This document shows positions 44,981-53,836 of a DNA stretch of 64,000 nucleotides, piece after piece; position 1 is the first letter of the stretch; each line of letters opens with the position of its first letter. The notes under the pieces are model-generated. The model was given only the letters and a program-made list of their open reading frames with translations, was not told the origin of the DNA and made no database searches. Source of the DNA: Hymenobacter swuensis DY53. GTDB lineage: Bacteria > Bacteroidota > Bacteroidia > Cytophagales > Hymenobacteraceae. The stretch is from contig NZ_CP007145.1 in assembly GCF_000576555.1 (NCBI RefSeq), forward strand, positions 2,418,001-2,482,000, given 5' to 3'. A program made the position numbers and the translations under genes.

Positions 44981-45604
44981 TTATTCTTCTTCCAACTGCT
45001 CAAATACTGCTTCCATCTCGTCAAAATCACGCAGGCCAGGCTTGATTTCGTCGCCGCCTTGTAGCACGATGCCAGCGGGGCGCACTTTTTCCACGAAGCC
45101 GCGCAGGTTATCAGGGGAAAAACCGGCCCCGAGCCAGACCGGATAGGTGCGGGCCTGCTCAGTGAGGCGTAGTAGTTCGGCGGCGTTGGGCAGGGGCGAA
45201 GGCGGTGTGGCCAGTACGAAACCCAGGTAGTGTGGGGCCTGCTCGCGGAAGCGCAAATCCACATCTTCCGGCATCATATCCTGTACCCAGGGCGTGAGCT
45301 TGAGGGCCGGCACCGTTAGCTGGGCCAGCTCGTCGGCGGGGCGGCGGCGGTGCAGCAGCACCGCGTGCAACCCGCACTTTTGCACCAGCGTGTTGATTTC
45401 CTCCATCGGCAGCGTATCGAACTCGCCGATGAGCTGCACGCCGGCTACCCAGCCACTGAGTTCCTGCACGGCCTCGGGCGTGAGGTAATCAGCAAAGGCC
45501 GGGTCGAGGCGGAAGGTGAGGGAGTCGGCCCCCATCCCGGCGCAGTACCGGGCGTCGGACAGGTTATTGATGCCGCGCACCATCACGGGAACTAGTAAGG
45601 ACAT
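44981..45604 (-). CDS. TrpF-like (beta/alpha)8 barrel protein lacking catalytic residues
   Basis: Protein of 207 residues related to phosphoribosylanthranilate isomerase. Matching positions are VMVRGINNLSDARYCAGMGA at the start, WLGAGFSPDNLRGF, and VLQGGDEIKPGLRDFDEMEA at the end (the phosphate-binding SSGVE..PGxKD region). The catalytic Cys of the KxCG motif is Arg here (MVRG), and the acidic residue expected on the sixth strand is not seen (LGFVLATPPSPLP). So it is probably not an active TrpF. No trp genes are near. ATG 45604 is chosen; the longer frame runs into the repeat. Confidence 0.7.
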   Translation of the reverse strand: MSLLVPVMVRGINNLSDARYCAGMGADSLTFRLDPAFADYLTPEAVQELSGWVAGVQLIGEFDTLPMEEINTLVQKCGLHAVLLHRRRPADELAQLTVPALKLTPWVQDMMPEDVDLRFREQAPHYLGFVLATPPSPLPNAAELLRLTEQARTYPVWLGAGFSPDNLRGFVEKVRPAGIVLQGGDEIKPGLRDFDEMEAVFEQLEEE

Positions 45605-45702
45605 AAAAAAGGCATATGAGGATGACAGGCAAAAAAACGCCGCTTCGCCGTCGGCGTTGCGCCTGCAATATTCGGAGGAAATATGTTGATAGTTGACTGT
45701 TG

Positions 45703-45782
45703 TGTCATCCTGAGCAGCGCGAAGGACCTGCTTGCCTCTGAACGAGGTATAAGTAAGGTCCTCCGCGCTGCTCAGGACGACA
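45703..45782. repeat. REP-like palindrome (GAAGGACCTT type)
   Basis: Left GTCATCCTGAGCAGCGCGAA then GGACCT; right AGGTCCTCCGCGCTGCTCAG then GACGAC. It lies in the divergent spacer (45605-45865) between the TrpF-like gene and mnmA. The only other element there is the mnmA promoter motif. Confidence 0.85.
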
Positions 45783-45809
45783 GCCCTCATCATTCAAAAT
45801 TCAACCCCG

Positions 45810-45817
45810 TATCTTTG
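45810..45817 (+). promoter_or_regulatory. Candidate -7 element for mnmA
   Basis: TATCTTTG, an exact TAnnTTTG match 49 bases before the ATG. Confidence 0.5.
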
Positions 45818-45865
45818 CGGCTTCGGCCGGAACCTTTCACGCTTCGGGCGCAATTTGATTCACGT

Positions 45866-47011
45866 ATGAATACAACGAAAGGACGGGTGCTCGTCGCTAT
45901 GAGCGGCGGCATCGACAGCTCCGTGGCAGCCGTGATGCTCCACGAGCAGGGGTACGAAGTGGTCGGGATGACCATGAAAACCTGGGATTACGCCTCGGCG
46001 GGCGGCAGCAAGAAGGAAACCGGCTGCTGCTCCCTCGACAGCATCAACGACGCCCGCCAGATTGCCGTGGAACTGGGCTTCCCGCATTACATCATCGACA
46101 TCCGCGACGAATTCGGTGACTTTGTCATCAGCAATTTCACCGAGGAATACCTGGCCGGGCGCACGCCCAACCCCTGCGTGCTCTGCAACACCCACATCAA
46201 ATGGGACGCGCTGCTGCGCCGCGCCGACCAGCTCGGCTGCGAGTTCATTGCCACCGGCCACTACGCCCAGGTGCGCGAGGAAAACGGCCGCTACGTCATC
46301 AGCAAGGGCCTTGATGATAATAAGGACCAGAGCTATGCGCTGTGGGGCGTCACGCAGGAAAGTCTGGCCCGCACGCTGTTCCCGCTGGGGCAGCTGCGCA
46401 AAACGGCCATCTACGACTTTGCCCGGGAGCGGGGCTTCACCGAGCTGGTAAACAAGCCCGAGAGCTACGAAATCTGCTTTATTCCGGATAACGACTACCG
46501 TGGCTTCCTGCGTCGCCGGGTGCCGGGTCTGGAGGAGCGCGTGGCCGGCGGCGAGTTTGTGCTGCGCGACGGCACCGTTATCGGCAAGCACGAGGGCTAC
46601 CCGTTCTACACCATCGGGCAGCGCAAGGGGCTGGGCGTGGCCCTGGGCTTCCCGGCCTATGTGACGGCCATCGACCCCGAAACCAACCGCGTGGTGCTCG
46701 GCAATTTCGATGACTTGGCTAGCACTCGCACCGTGGTGGGCAAGCTCAATATGGGCAAATTTGCCTCTTTGGAAGGCCGGGGCCTGGTGCCCAGCACCAC
46801 CAAAATTCGCTACAACCATGATGGTTCCCCGGCCTTCCTAGAGCAGAAGGGCGACAAAATCTACGTGTACTTTGAGGAAGCCGTGCATGCCGTGACGCCG
46901 GGTCAGGCCGCCGTGTTCTACGAGGGCAACGACGTGCTGGGCGGTGGCTGGATTGAGCGCCATACCATCGGCGAAATCCCGGAGCCTTCCGAGGCAGTGG
47001 CCGTGCGCTAA
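45866..47011 (+). CDS. mnmA: tRNA-specific 2-thiouridylase MnmA
   Basis: Makes the 2-thio group of U34 in Lys, Glu and Gln tRNAs. Its 381 residues have the PP-loop LVAMSGGIDSSVAAVMLHEQ, the first catalytic Cys in PNPCVLCNTHIKWD and the second in SYEICFIPDNDYRGFL, so the machinery is complete. Typical downstream motifs are YTIGQRKGLG and IRYNHDGSPAFL. ATG 45866 is chosen; the longer frame starts in the REP-like element. Confidence 0.95.
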   Translation: MNTTKGRVLVAMSGGIDSSVAAVMLHEQGYEVVGMTMKTWDYASAGGSKKETGCCSLDSINDARQIAVELGFPHYIIDIRDEFGDFVISNFTEEYLAGRTPNPCVLCNTHIKWDALLRRADQLGCEFIATGHYAQVREENGRYVISKGLDDNKDQSYALWGVTQESLARTLFPLGQLRKTAIYDFARERGFTELVNKPESYEICFIPDNDYRGFLRRRVPGLEERVAGGEFVLRDGTVIGKHEGYPFYTIGQRKGLGVALGFPAYVTAIDPETNRVVLGNFDDLASTRTVVGKLNMGKFASLEGRGLVPSTTKIRYNHDGSPAFLEQKGDKIYVYFEEAVHAVTPGQAAVFYEGNDVLGGGWIERHTIGEIPEPSEAVAVR

Positions 47012-47122
47012 GCGGCCGGAATAAGTCGGCGGCCCGGGCACTTGTCCGGGCCGTTTGTACGTTGAGGCAGCAATAAATTCTTCCCAAACCTGTAGTACTT
47101 TCAGGACGCTACTTCCCTTATT

Positions 47123-47878
47123 ATGAAAAAGAGCTATTCAGTTTATTCCTCCGTGTTGGGCAAAGTACCCGGCTGGTTGATGCCGGGCCTGTTGCTGGCA
47201 GCTGCAGCTGGTTGCCAGAACGAGACGGAAGTACTGCCCAACGAAGGCCCGGCGTACTATCCGCTGGAAGTAGGGGCGTACCGCATCTATGACGTGGCCG
47301 ATACCAGCTGGCGCAACAACGTGCCCACGGCCAGCCGCTTTCAGTTCCGGGAGCAGGTAGAAGCTGAACTCAGCCCCGATGCCACCGGCCAGCCGGTGTA
47401 CCGCATCGTTCGGTCGCGCCGCGCTACGGCCACCGATGCCTGGGCCATGGATTCAGTGCTGACCGTGACGGTGGGGGCGCAGCATCTTACTGAACAGCGT
47501 AACAACCGCCGCAGCGTGGAACTGGTATTTCCGGTACGGGAAGACAAGGTCTGGAACATCAATGCCTTCAACGCTCAGGATACCATTATTGCCGAAAATC
47601 GTTTTTACCGCAACGTAGGCCAGCCTTTCAGCATCACGCGCGGCGGCAAAGTGTATTCGTTTGATAACACGGTTACGACCATCAACGATGTGGCCGTGGA
47701 GGTCAATGCCGCCTACACCACCATTCTGCGCACCACCTTCGCCAAAGGTACCGGCCCAGTGTACCGGGTGCGCCGCCGGTTTTTCCACTGCGACAATACC
47801 GGCGCCCTGGGCTGCAACCCTAGCTTGAACTACCAGGGCCAGTCGCGCAGTGAGGTGCTGATTGAAAGCGGAAAATAG
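47123..47878 (+). CDS. Hypothetical lipoprotein
   Basis: Protein of 251 residues with a lipoprotein signal (LMPGLLLAAAAGCQNET, lipidated Cys about 31). The mature part is beta-rich, beginning YYPLEVGAYRIYDVADTSW, a pattern seen in hypothetical Bacteroidota lipoproteins, and ending with a Cys pair (FFHCDNTGALGC). No family name can be given. It starts 111 bases after mnmA and may share its transcript. Confidence 0.7.
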   Translation: MKKSYSVYSSVLGKVPGWLMPGLLLAAAAGCQNETEVLPNEGPAYYPLEVGAYRIYDVADTSWRNNVPTASRFQFREQVEAELSPDATGQPVYRIVRSRRATATDAWAMDSVLTVTVGAQHLTEQRNNRRSVELVFPVREDKVWNINAFNAQDTIIAENRFYRNVGQPFSITRGGKVYSFDNTVTTINDVAVEVNAAYTTILRTTFAKGTGPVYRVRRRFFHCDNTGALGCNPSLNYQGQSRSEVLIESGK

Positions 47879-47897
47879 CCGCTGAACTTAGGTAGCA

Positions 47898-47940
47898 GCA
47901 ACGCCCCGGCGCAACACTGCATTTTGCCGGGGCGTTGTGC
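47898..47940 (+). terminator. Terminator-like hairpin
   Basis: Stem GCAACGCCCCGGC and GCCGGGGCGTTGT around a 15-base loop. No T-run, so it may act mainly by RNA structure. Confidence 0.6.
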
Positions 47941-48033
47941 GTCCGGCCGCGTGCAGGATTCGGCCCCTCATGCCAGAACGGGTGTATTTGCCGGATTCGT
48001 TTGTATCTTCCGGCACGTCAATTCGCGTTCCGA

Positions 48034-49743
48034 ATGATTCTATCCCGCCTCTTCCTGACTACCGGTCTGAGCCTGACGGCCGTGCTTCCTTTGCTGGCCG
48101 ATTCGGGCCCGCAGCAACCACCGGCTGATCCGGTTGCCAAAACCACCGGCACGGTGCGCAAGCACCTGATTTATTTTAAAGATAAAGCCGGTACGCCCTA
48201 CACCGTCGCCAACCCCCAAGCCTTCCTTTCCGCCCGCGCCATTCAGCGGCGGCAGCGGCAGAGCATTGCTATCCTTCCGCGTGATTTGCCGGTTTCGCCC
48301 GCTTACGTGCAGCAGGTGAAGGCTGTGGCCGGAGCGCAGCTCTGGTACACGTCGCGCTGGTTCAACGCGGCCATTGTGGCCTGCGACTCGGCCACGCTGC
48401 AACAGGTGCAGGCGCTGCCCTGCGTGCGCTCAGCCCAGACGCTGAACCGGGGCCTGCCCGGCACCCGTAAACCCAAAGGTGAGGATGCCACCGATCCGCA
48501 GACGCTGGAGCGTGGCACACGCAGCCAGTACGGCAAAGCCTACACCCAGGCCCAGATGGTAGGGGCCGTACAGATGCACGACGCCGGCTTCCGGGGCGAG
48601 GGCATGCAGATTGCCGTGTTCGATGGCGGCTTTCCGGGCGTAAATTCGGCTTCGGCCTTCCGCTCCATCATCCAGGAAAACCGGCTGGCTGGCACGTTCA
48701 ACGTGGTGGATAAGTCCACGAACGTATTCCTGCGCGACAGTCACGGCACGCACTGTTTGTCCACCATCGGCGGTAACGAAACCGGACTGTACATCGGTAC
48801 CGCGCCCAAGTCTACCTTCCGGCTGTTCATCACCGAAGACGTATCCTCGGAGCATCCCATTGAGGAAGCCAACTGGCTGATTGCGGCCGAAAAGGCCGAT
48901 TCGGCGGGCGTAGACGTGATTAGCTCCTCGCTGGGCTATAGCACTTTCGACTTCCCTTCTATTGATTATAGCTACGCCAGCATGAACGGGCGCACGGCTA
49001 TTTCTACGCGTGCCGCCACGGTAGCCGCCCGCGTGGGCATGGTGGTGGTCAGCTCGGCCGGCAACGAGGGCAACGGCTCTTGGCGCTACATCACGGCTCC
49101 CGCCGACGCCGATTCCATCCTGACAGTAGGGGCTACCGATTCGCTGGCCGTGGTGGCCGGCTTCAGCTCCCGCGGGCCCACGGCCGATGGGCGAATTAAA
49201 CCCAACCTGGCGGCAATGGGCGTGCAGACGGCTATTGTGTCGCCGGGCGGGGTAGTTACCCGGGGCAACGGTACATCGTATTCCTGCCCGGTGCTGGCGG
49301 GGTTGGTGGCCGGGTTCTGGCAGGCCAACCCCACGCTCACGGCCCAGCAGGTCATCAGCTTCCTGCAACGCTCCGGTACCCGTGCCACCACCCCTAACGA
49401 CGATATTGGCTACGGTATTCCCAACTTCGTGCGGGCATATAATCTGGCTAATCCCGGCACGCCGCTGGCTGCTGCCCCGCCCGCCCCGCGTCAGGACCTG
49501 ATCATCTACCCCAATCCCAGCAAGGACGACGAACTGTACCTGCAACTGGCGGTTGACTTCCAGGCCACGCCGTTGCAGGTACGCATCTTCGACGCCCGGG
49601 GGGCGTTGGTTTCCGAGCAACAGATTGCCCCTACTACGGCCGCGGCCGTGCGGCTGCAGCCGGGTGTGCTCACCAAAGGTGTGTACACCTGTACCGTCAG
49701 CAACCGGCGCGAGCAGCGCACCGTTCGGTTTGTGAAACTCTGA
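48034..49743 (+). CDS. T9SS-exported subtilisin-like serine protease (S8)
   Basis: Secreted protease of 569 residues. Signal peptide MILSRLFLTTGLSLTAVLPL; ATG 48034 is chosen over a frame from 47935 that starts in a terminator. A propeptide precedes the S8 catalytic domain (about 180-475) with Asp in QIAVFDGGFPG, His in DSHGTHCLSTIGG and Ser in GNGTSYSCPVLAGL; all three triad residues are present. The oxyanion Asn is in VSSAGNEGNG. The C-terminus (about 495-569) is a T9SS sorting domain (LIIYPNPSKDDELYLQ to RTVRFVKL). It is probably released or surface bound and used in protein degradation. Confidence 0.93.
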   Translation: MILSRLFLTTGLSLTAVLPLLADSGPQQPPADPVAKTTGTVRKHLIYFKDKAGTPYTVANPQAFLSARAIQRRQRQSIAILPRDLPVSPAYVQQVKAVAGAQLWYTSRWFNAAIVACDSATLQQVQALPCVRSAQTLNRGLPGTRKPKGEDATDPQTLERGTRSQYGKAYTQAQMVGAVQMHDAGFRGEGMQIAVFDGGFPGVNSASAFRSIIQENRLAGTFNVVDKSTNVFLRDSHGTHCLSTIGGNETGLYIGTAPKSTFRLFITEDVSSEHPIEEANWLIAAEKADSAGVDVISSSLGYSTFDFPSIDYSYASMNGRTAISTRAATVAARVGMVVVSSAGNEGNGSWRYITAPADADSILTVGATDSLAVVAGFSSRGPTADGRIKPNLAAMGVQTAIVSPGGVVTRGNGTSYSCPVLAGLVAGFWQANPTLTAQQVISFLQRSGTRATTPNDDIGYGIPNFVRAYNLANPGTPLAAAPPAPRQDLIIYPNPSKDDELYLQLAVDFQATPLQVRIFDARGALVSEQQIAPTTAAAVRLQPGVLTKGVYTCTVSNRREQRTVRFVKL

Positions 49744-49768
49744 TCTGATAAGTAGGTGAAAGCAACGT

Positions 49769-49801
49769 AAAAAAAGCAGACTGTGAGGTCTGCTTTTTTT
49801 A
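49769..49801 (+). terminator. Terminator after the S8 protease gene
   Basis: Stem AAAAAAAGCAGAC and GTCTGCTTTTTTT, 25 bases after the stop. Confidence 0.9.
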
Positions 49802-49974
49802 TGTGTGGAAACGACCCGTTGCGTATCTTGAGACAGGTAGCGGGAGGGATTTGCTACTTATATTGGCTGAATAATTGCAAATAAAATTAGTAAATTGGCA
49901 ATGATTTCCTGGCTGCTCTTGTTGTCCGTCTGAAACCCTGATTTCGTTTTATTCACTTTTAGCTTTTCTCTCCC

Positions 49975-50304
49975 ATGTTGCAAATGATGGTCACCAAGCG
50001 CCTCGGGCGTCGGCAGTTTCACTTCACGGTGCAAGGCGCCAATTTCCATGAAGTGGTGGCCGAGTATGACCGGCTCAGCTTTCCGGATGTGCCCAAGTGC
50101 GGCCTCTGCGGCTCCGATAACCTCGACCTCACCGCCCGCGTGGCCCAGGATAAATTTAAATATACCAGCCTCAAGTGCCTGGACTGCCGGGGCGACGTGA
50201 CCTTCGGCAAGCGCGCCGACGACGATAAAACCGTGTTCCTGCGCAAAACCGAGGACGGTAAGCTCGACTGGCGCGCCTGGGACAAGGAGCCGGCTACCAA
50301 GTGA
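49975..50304 (+). CDS. Hypothetical zinc-ribbon protein
   Basis: Protein of 109 residues. An N-terminal part (RQFHFTVQGANFHEVVAEYD) is followed by a four-Cys zinc ribbon, CGLCGSDNLDL and CLDCRGDVTFG (about 42-75), then a basic tail. The ribbon with FGKRADDDKTVFLRK resembles small phage or plasmid proteins that bind nucleic acid, but I cannot name the family. The gene stands alone between terminators. The upstream region is A+T-rich (49802-49974) and may hold its promoter. Confidence 0.65.
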   Translation: MLQMMVTKRLGRRQFHFTVQGANFHEVVAEYDRLSFPDVPKCGLCGSDNLDLTARVAQDKFKYTSLKCLDCRGDVTFGKRADDDKTVFLRKTEDGKLDWRAWDKEPATK

Positions 50305-50390
50305 GAAACAAGATATGAGAAGTAAGAACTGAGAGGACGTCGCTCAACGCCTTACTCGGTACAATTCTCACATATAAGTTCTCACTTCTA
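50305..50390. repeat. Word-reiterating quasi-palindrome after the zinc-ribbon gene
   Basis: The left part (GAAACAAGATATGAGAAGTA, AGAACTGAGAGG) starts at the stop. The right part (ATTCTCACATATAAGTTCTC, ACTTCT) is approximately complementary. A normal terminator follows immediately. Confidence 0.75.
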
Positions 50391-50391
50391 T

Positions 50392-50433
50392 AAAAAAACA
50401 GGCCATTGCCCTAGGGCAGCAGCCTGTTTTTTT
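50392..50433 (+). terminator. Terminator after the zinc-ribbon gene
   Basis: Arms AAAAAAACAGGC and GCCTGTTTTTTT with a GCCCTAGGGC mini-palindrome in the loop. Confidence 0.85.
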
Positions 50434-50563
50434 GCATCTGCCGGTACGAACTGCCGTGGTAGGCGCGTTGAGGTCCTGAGTCGAACGACAACTGCCGGGC
50501 CACCCGGCTGGCTATTCTGCCGCCGTGCTACGCTATCCTCCGTTATTCAGTTACTTTCGCGGT

Positions 50564-51265
50564 ATGAATCCGACCCGTCGTATGGCCCCGCTGCTGGCCC
50601 CTTCGCTTCTCGCCGCCGATTTTGGCAACCTGCAATTTGAAATCGAGCGTCTGGCTGGCTCCGCCGCCGACTGGCTGCATTTTGACGTGATGGACGGCCG
50701 GTTCGTGCCTAATATTTCCTTCGGCATTCCCGTATTACAGGCGGTGCATCGCCATGCCAAGCAGCCCATTGATGTGCACCTGATGATTGAGGAGCCCCAG
50801 CACTACCTGAGTGCCTTCCGCGACGCCGGGGCGGCTAACATCACCGTGCATTATGAGGCCTGCACCCACCTGCACCGCGTGATTCAGCAGATCAAGCAGC
50901 TGGGCTGCCGGGCCGGGGTAGCCCTGAACCCGCACACGCCCGTGCATCTGCTCGAAGACATTGCCGCCGACCTGGACTTGGTGTGCATTATGTCGGTAAA
51001 CCCGGGTTTCGGCGGGCAGGCCTTCATTCCGAATACGCTACGCAAAGTAGCTGCCCTGAAGGATCTGCTGGTAGACTGCGGCTCGGAGGCCCTCATTGAA
51101 ATTGACGGCGGCGTAACCCTCGACAACGCCGGGGCGCTGGTGGAAGCCGGGGCCGATGTACTGGTGGCCGGTTCCTTCGTGTTCAGCTCCCCCGATCCGG
51201 TGGCTACCCTGGCCCGCATGCGCGAGCAACTGGCCACCCCAGCCATCCCGGAAGACCTCAACTAA
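50564..51265 (+). CDS. rpe: Ribulose-phosphate 3-epimerase
   Basis: Metal-dependent epimerase of the pentose phosphate pathway, 233 residues. Motifs are LLAPSLLAADFGNL, the metal ligands in LHFDVMDGRFVPNISFG and DVHLMIEEPQHYL, the catalytic loop IMSVNPGFGGQ and the phosphate/acid motif IEIDGGVTLDNA. ATG 50564 is chosen over GTG 50525; ATG 50582 (MAPLLAPSLL) is also possible. The TonB receptor gene starts nine bases after its stop, so they are likely co-transcribed, an unusual pairing. Confidence 0.95.
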   Translation: MNPTRRMAPLLAPSLLAADFGNLQFEIERLAGSAADWLHFDVMDGRFVPNISFGIPVLQAVHRHAKQPIDVHLMIEEPQHYLSAFRDAGAANITVHYEACTHLHRVIQQIKQLGCRAGVALNPHTPVHLLEDIAADLDLVCIMSVNPGFGGQAFIPNTLRKVAALKDLLVDCGSEALIEIDGGVTLDNAGALVEAGADVLVAGSFVFSSPDPVATLARMREQLATPAIPEDLN

Positions 51266-51274
51266 GCCGTGCGG

Positions 51275-53836
51275 ATGCCAGTACGTTTCCGCGTTCAGTC
51301 GGCTTACCCAGCGTTGTGGCTGCGGTTACTGCTGCAGCCGCTGCCCGTGGCTACGGCCATGGCCTTGCTGGTGAGTCTGGATACTATGGGCCAGGCTGGG
51401 CAAACCGCCCGCGTGCTGGTTACCGGCACTGTACGCACGGCAGCCGGCCAGCCGCTGGAGCAGGTGGCCATAGGAGTGGAGGGTATGCCCGGCGGAACCA
51501 GTACCGACGACCGGGGCCGTTTTGCCCTCAGCGTGGTGCGGCCCCTGAGCAGCAAAGCTCCCGTGCTGGTCATCAGGCGGCTGGGTTTCCGCACCGAGCG
51601 AATTACCCTGAACCTCGACAGCCAGCGGGAACTGACGCTCACCATGCAGGAAGACAGCCGCTCCCTGGGCAACGTGACGGTGCGGGGCCGCTCCGACGCC
51701 ACCGATACCCGCGAGCAGGTGAGCATTCTGCAGTTGGAGCCGCGTACGGCCAAGGAAATTCCTTCGCCCTTCGGCGACTTCTCGGCCATCCTTAAAACCC
51801 TACCCGGCGTAGCCAGCACCAATGAGTTGACCAGCACTTACTCGGTGCGGGGCGGTAACTACGAGGAAAACCTGGTGTACGTGAACGGCTTTGAGGTGTA
51901 CCGGCCGTTTCTGGTGACGGCGGCGGCCCAGGAAGGCTTGAGCTTCATCAACCCCGATCTGGTCAGTAAAATTGAATTTTCGACCGGAGGCTGGCAGCCA
52001 AAGTATGGCGACAAGCTGTCCTCGGTACTGGATATTGCCTACAAGCAGCCGGGGGCATTTGCCGGCTCAGCCACGGCCAGTCTGGTGGGCGGTACGGCTC
52101 ATGCCGAGGCGGCCTCGGCCAACCGGCGGGTAAATTATCTGGCCGGGGTGCGCTACAAGAATGCGACTTACGTGTTCAACTCGCTGCAACAGCAGCAGGG
52201 GGGCTACAACCCCACTTTCTACGACGGGCAGAGCCTGATTACGGTGAATCTGGGGCCGAAGGACAACCTGGAGCGAACTTCGTTAGGCATCTTCAACACC
52301 TTTGCCCACAACGATTTTCGCTTTAACCCGGAGAGTGGGGAGAGTACGTTCAGTACCGCCACCAACCAGCTTTCCCGCCTGTACGTTGGGTATGCGGGCC
52401 GGGAGCGGATGCAATATGATATGTACCAGGGCGGGCTGAACCTGCGCCACGATGTACTGCGCAACCTGCGGCTGGAGCTGCTGGGCGGCCTGGTACACTC
52501 GCGTGAGTTTGAGTACCGCGACGTGGAAGCTGCCTACAGCATTGCTGAAATCAACCGCGACCAGAACTCGACTGAGTTCGGGAACGACGTGAACCGGCGC
52601 GGGGTAGGCTCCCGGTTTCAGCACTCGCGCAACAACCTCACAGCCCGCATTGCCACCCTGGAAACCCGTGGCACCTGGACGCCGGGCGAGCGTAGCACCG
52701 TCCGCTGGGGCCTGAAAGTGGGCCAAGAGCGGATTGAGGACGAACTAAACGAGTACAGCTTCGTGGATTCGGCCGATTTTGTGCCGGAGGCGCGCCGCAC
52801 CCGGCTGGTATCCAACCTGAACCTGGAAAGCACCCGCACCCAGGGCTACCTGCAACACACCATCCGGTTTGATTCCTTGCGCACGCTCACCTATGGCGGG
52901 CGCGTGAGCTACTGGACGGTGAACCGGCAAACTACTTTCAGCCCCCGGGTGCAGTATGCCTTCACCAGCGCCCGCAACCCGCGCCTAGCCTGGAAGGCGG
53001 CCGTAGGCGTGTACCACCAGCCGCCCTTTTACCGGGAGCTGCGCTACCAGACCGGTGCCCCCCAGGACCAAGAAGGCACGCTGAACTTGGCGCTGCGGGC
53101 CCAACGCTCCTTGCATGTAATTGTGGGCAATGAGTTGCGGTTCACTCAGTGGGACCGGCCATTTCGCTTCACCGGCGAGGCCTACTACAAGTACCTCACC
53201 GATGTGGTGCCCTACGACATCGACAACGTGCGCCTGCGCTACCAGGCCAACAACGACGCCCGCGCCTATGCCGCCGGGGTGGATGCGCGGGTGAGCGGGG
53301 AGTTCATTCCTGGTACTGAGTCGTGGTTTAGTCTGGGCGTACTCACCACCCGCGAAAACCTGGCCGGCGACTCCCTCAACATCTTTGATGCGGAGGGCAA
53401 CGTGACCGGCCGGGAACCGAAAGGCTACATCCGCCGACCCTCCGACCAGCGGCTGAACCTGGGGGTGTTTCTGCAGGATAACCTGCCCGGTAACCCCTCG
53501 GTGAAGGGCTACGTGAACCTGGTATTCGGGACCGGCCTGCCGTACAGTCCGCCAGATGCCCCCGATCTGCGGGGTACCAGCAAGCTCACCCGTTCCTATA
53601 AGCGTGTGGATTTGGGTTTTACCAAAGTACTGAGCCTGCGCACGGCGGTGGAAGAAGCCAATGGCCGCACCGTACAGCTCAAAACCCTGTGGATGAGCCT
53701 GGAAATTCTCAACATCCTCGGGGCGGATAATTTAGCTGGCTACAACTACATTCAGGACCTGAACGGCCGCATCTATTCCGTGCCTAACTTTCTCTCGCGC
53801 CGCCTCGTGAACCTGCGCATTATTGCGCGGTTTTAA
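51275..53836 (+). CDS. TonB-dependent outer-membrane receptor with carboxypeptidase-like N-terminal domain
   Basis: Outer-membrane receptor of 853 residues. A signal-like hydrophobic segment (ALWLRLLLQPLPVATAMALL) comes first. A CarboxypepD_reg-like domain (about 45-125, VTGTVRTAAGQPLEQVAIGV) precedes the plug (about 150-245, LKTLPGVASTNELTSTYSVR and FINPDLVSKIEFSTGG) and the barrel to the end (RRLVNLRIIARF). The ligand is unknown; the protein lacks SusD-type partners nearby. It would draw energy from a TonB system like that at 39532-41774. GTG 51269 is a possible alternative start. Confidence 0.9.
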   Translation: MPVRFRVQSAYPALWLRLLLQPLPVATAMALLVSLDTMGQAGQTARVLVTGTVRTAAGQPLEQVAIGVEGMPGGTSTDDRGRFALSVVRPLSSKAPVLVIRRLGFRTERITLNLDSQRELTLTMQEDSRSLGNVTVRGRSDATDTREQVSILQLEPRTAKEIPSPFGDFSAILKTLPGVASTNELTSTYSVRGGNYEENLVYVNGFEVYRPFLVTAAAQEGLSFINPDLVSKIEFSTGGWQPKYGDKLSSVLDIAYKQPGAFAGSATASLVGGTAHAEAASANRRVNYLAGVRYKNATYVFNSLQQQQGGYNPTFYDGQSLITVNLGPKDNLERTSLGIFNTFAHNDFRFNPESGESTFSTATNQLSRLYVGYAGRERMQYDMYQGGLNLRHDVLRNLRLELLGGLVHSREFEYRDVEAAYSIAEINRDQNSTEFGNDVNRRGVGSRFQHSRNNLTARIATLETRGTWTPGERSTVRWGLKVGQERIEDELNEYSFVDSADFVPEARRTRLVSNLNLESTRTQGYLQHTIRFDSLRTLTYGGRVSYWTVNRQTTFSPRVQYAFTSARNPRLAWKAAVGVYHQPPFYRELRYQTGAPQDQEGTLNLALRAQRSLHVIVGNELRFTQWDRPFRFTGEAYYKYLTDVVPYDIDNVRLRYQANNDARAYAAGVDARVSGEFIPGTESWFSLGVLTTRENLAGDSLNIFDAEGNVTGREPKGYIRRPSDQRLNLGVFLQDNLPGNPSVKGYVNLVFGTGLPYSPPDAPDLRGTSKLTRSYKRVDLGFTKVLSLRTAVEEANGRTVQLKTLWMSLEILNILGADNLAGYNYIQDLNGRIYSVPNFLSRRLVNLRIIARF

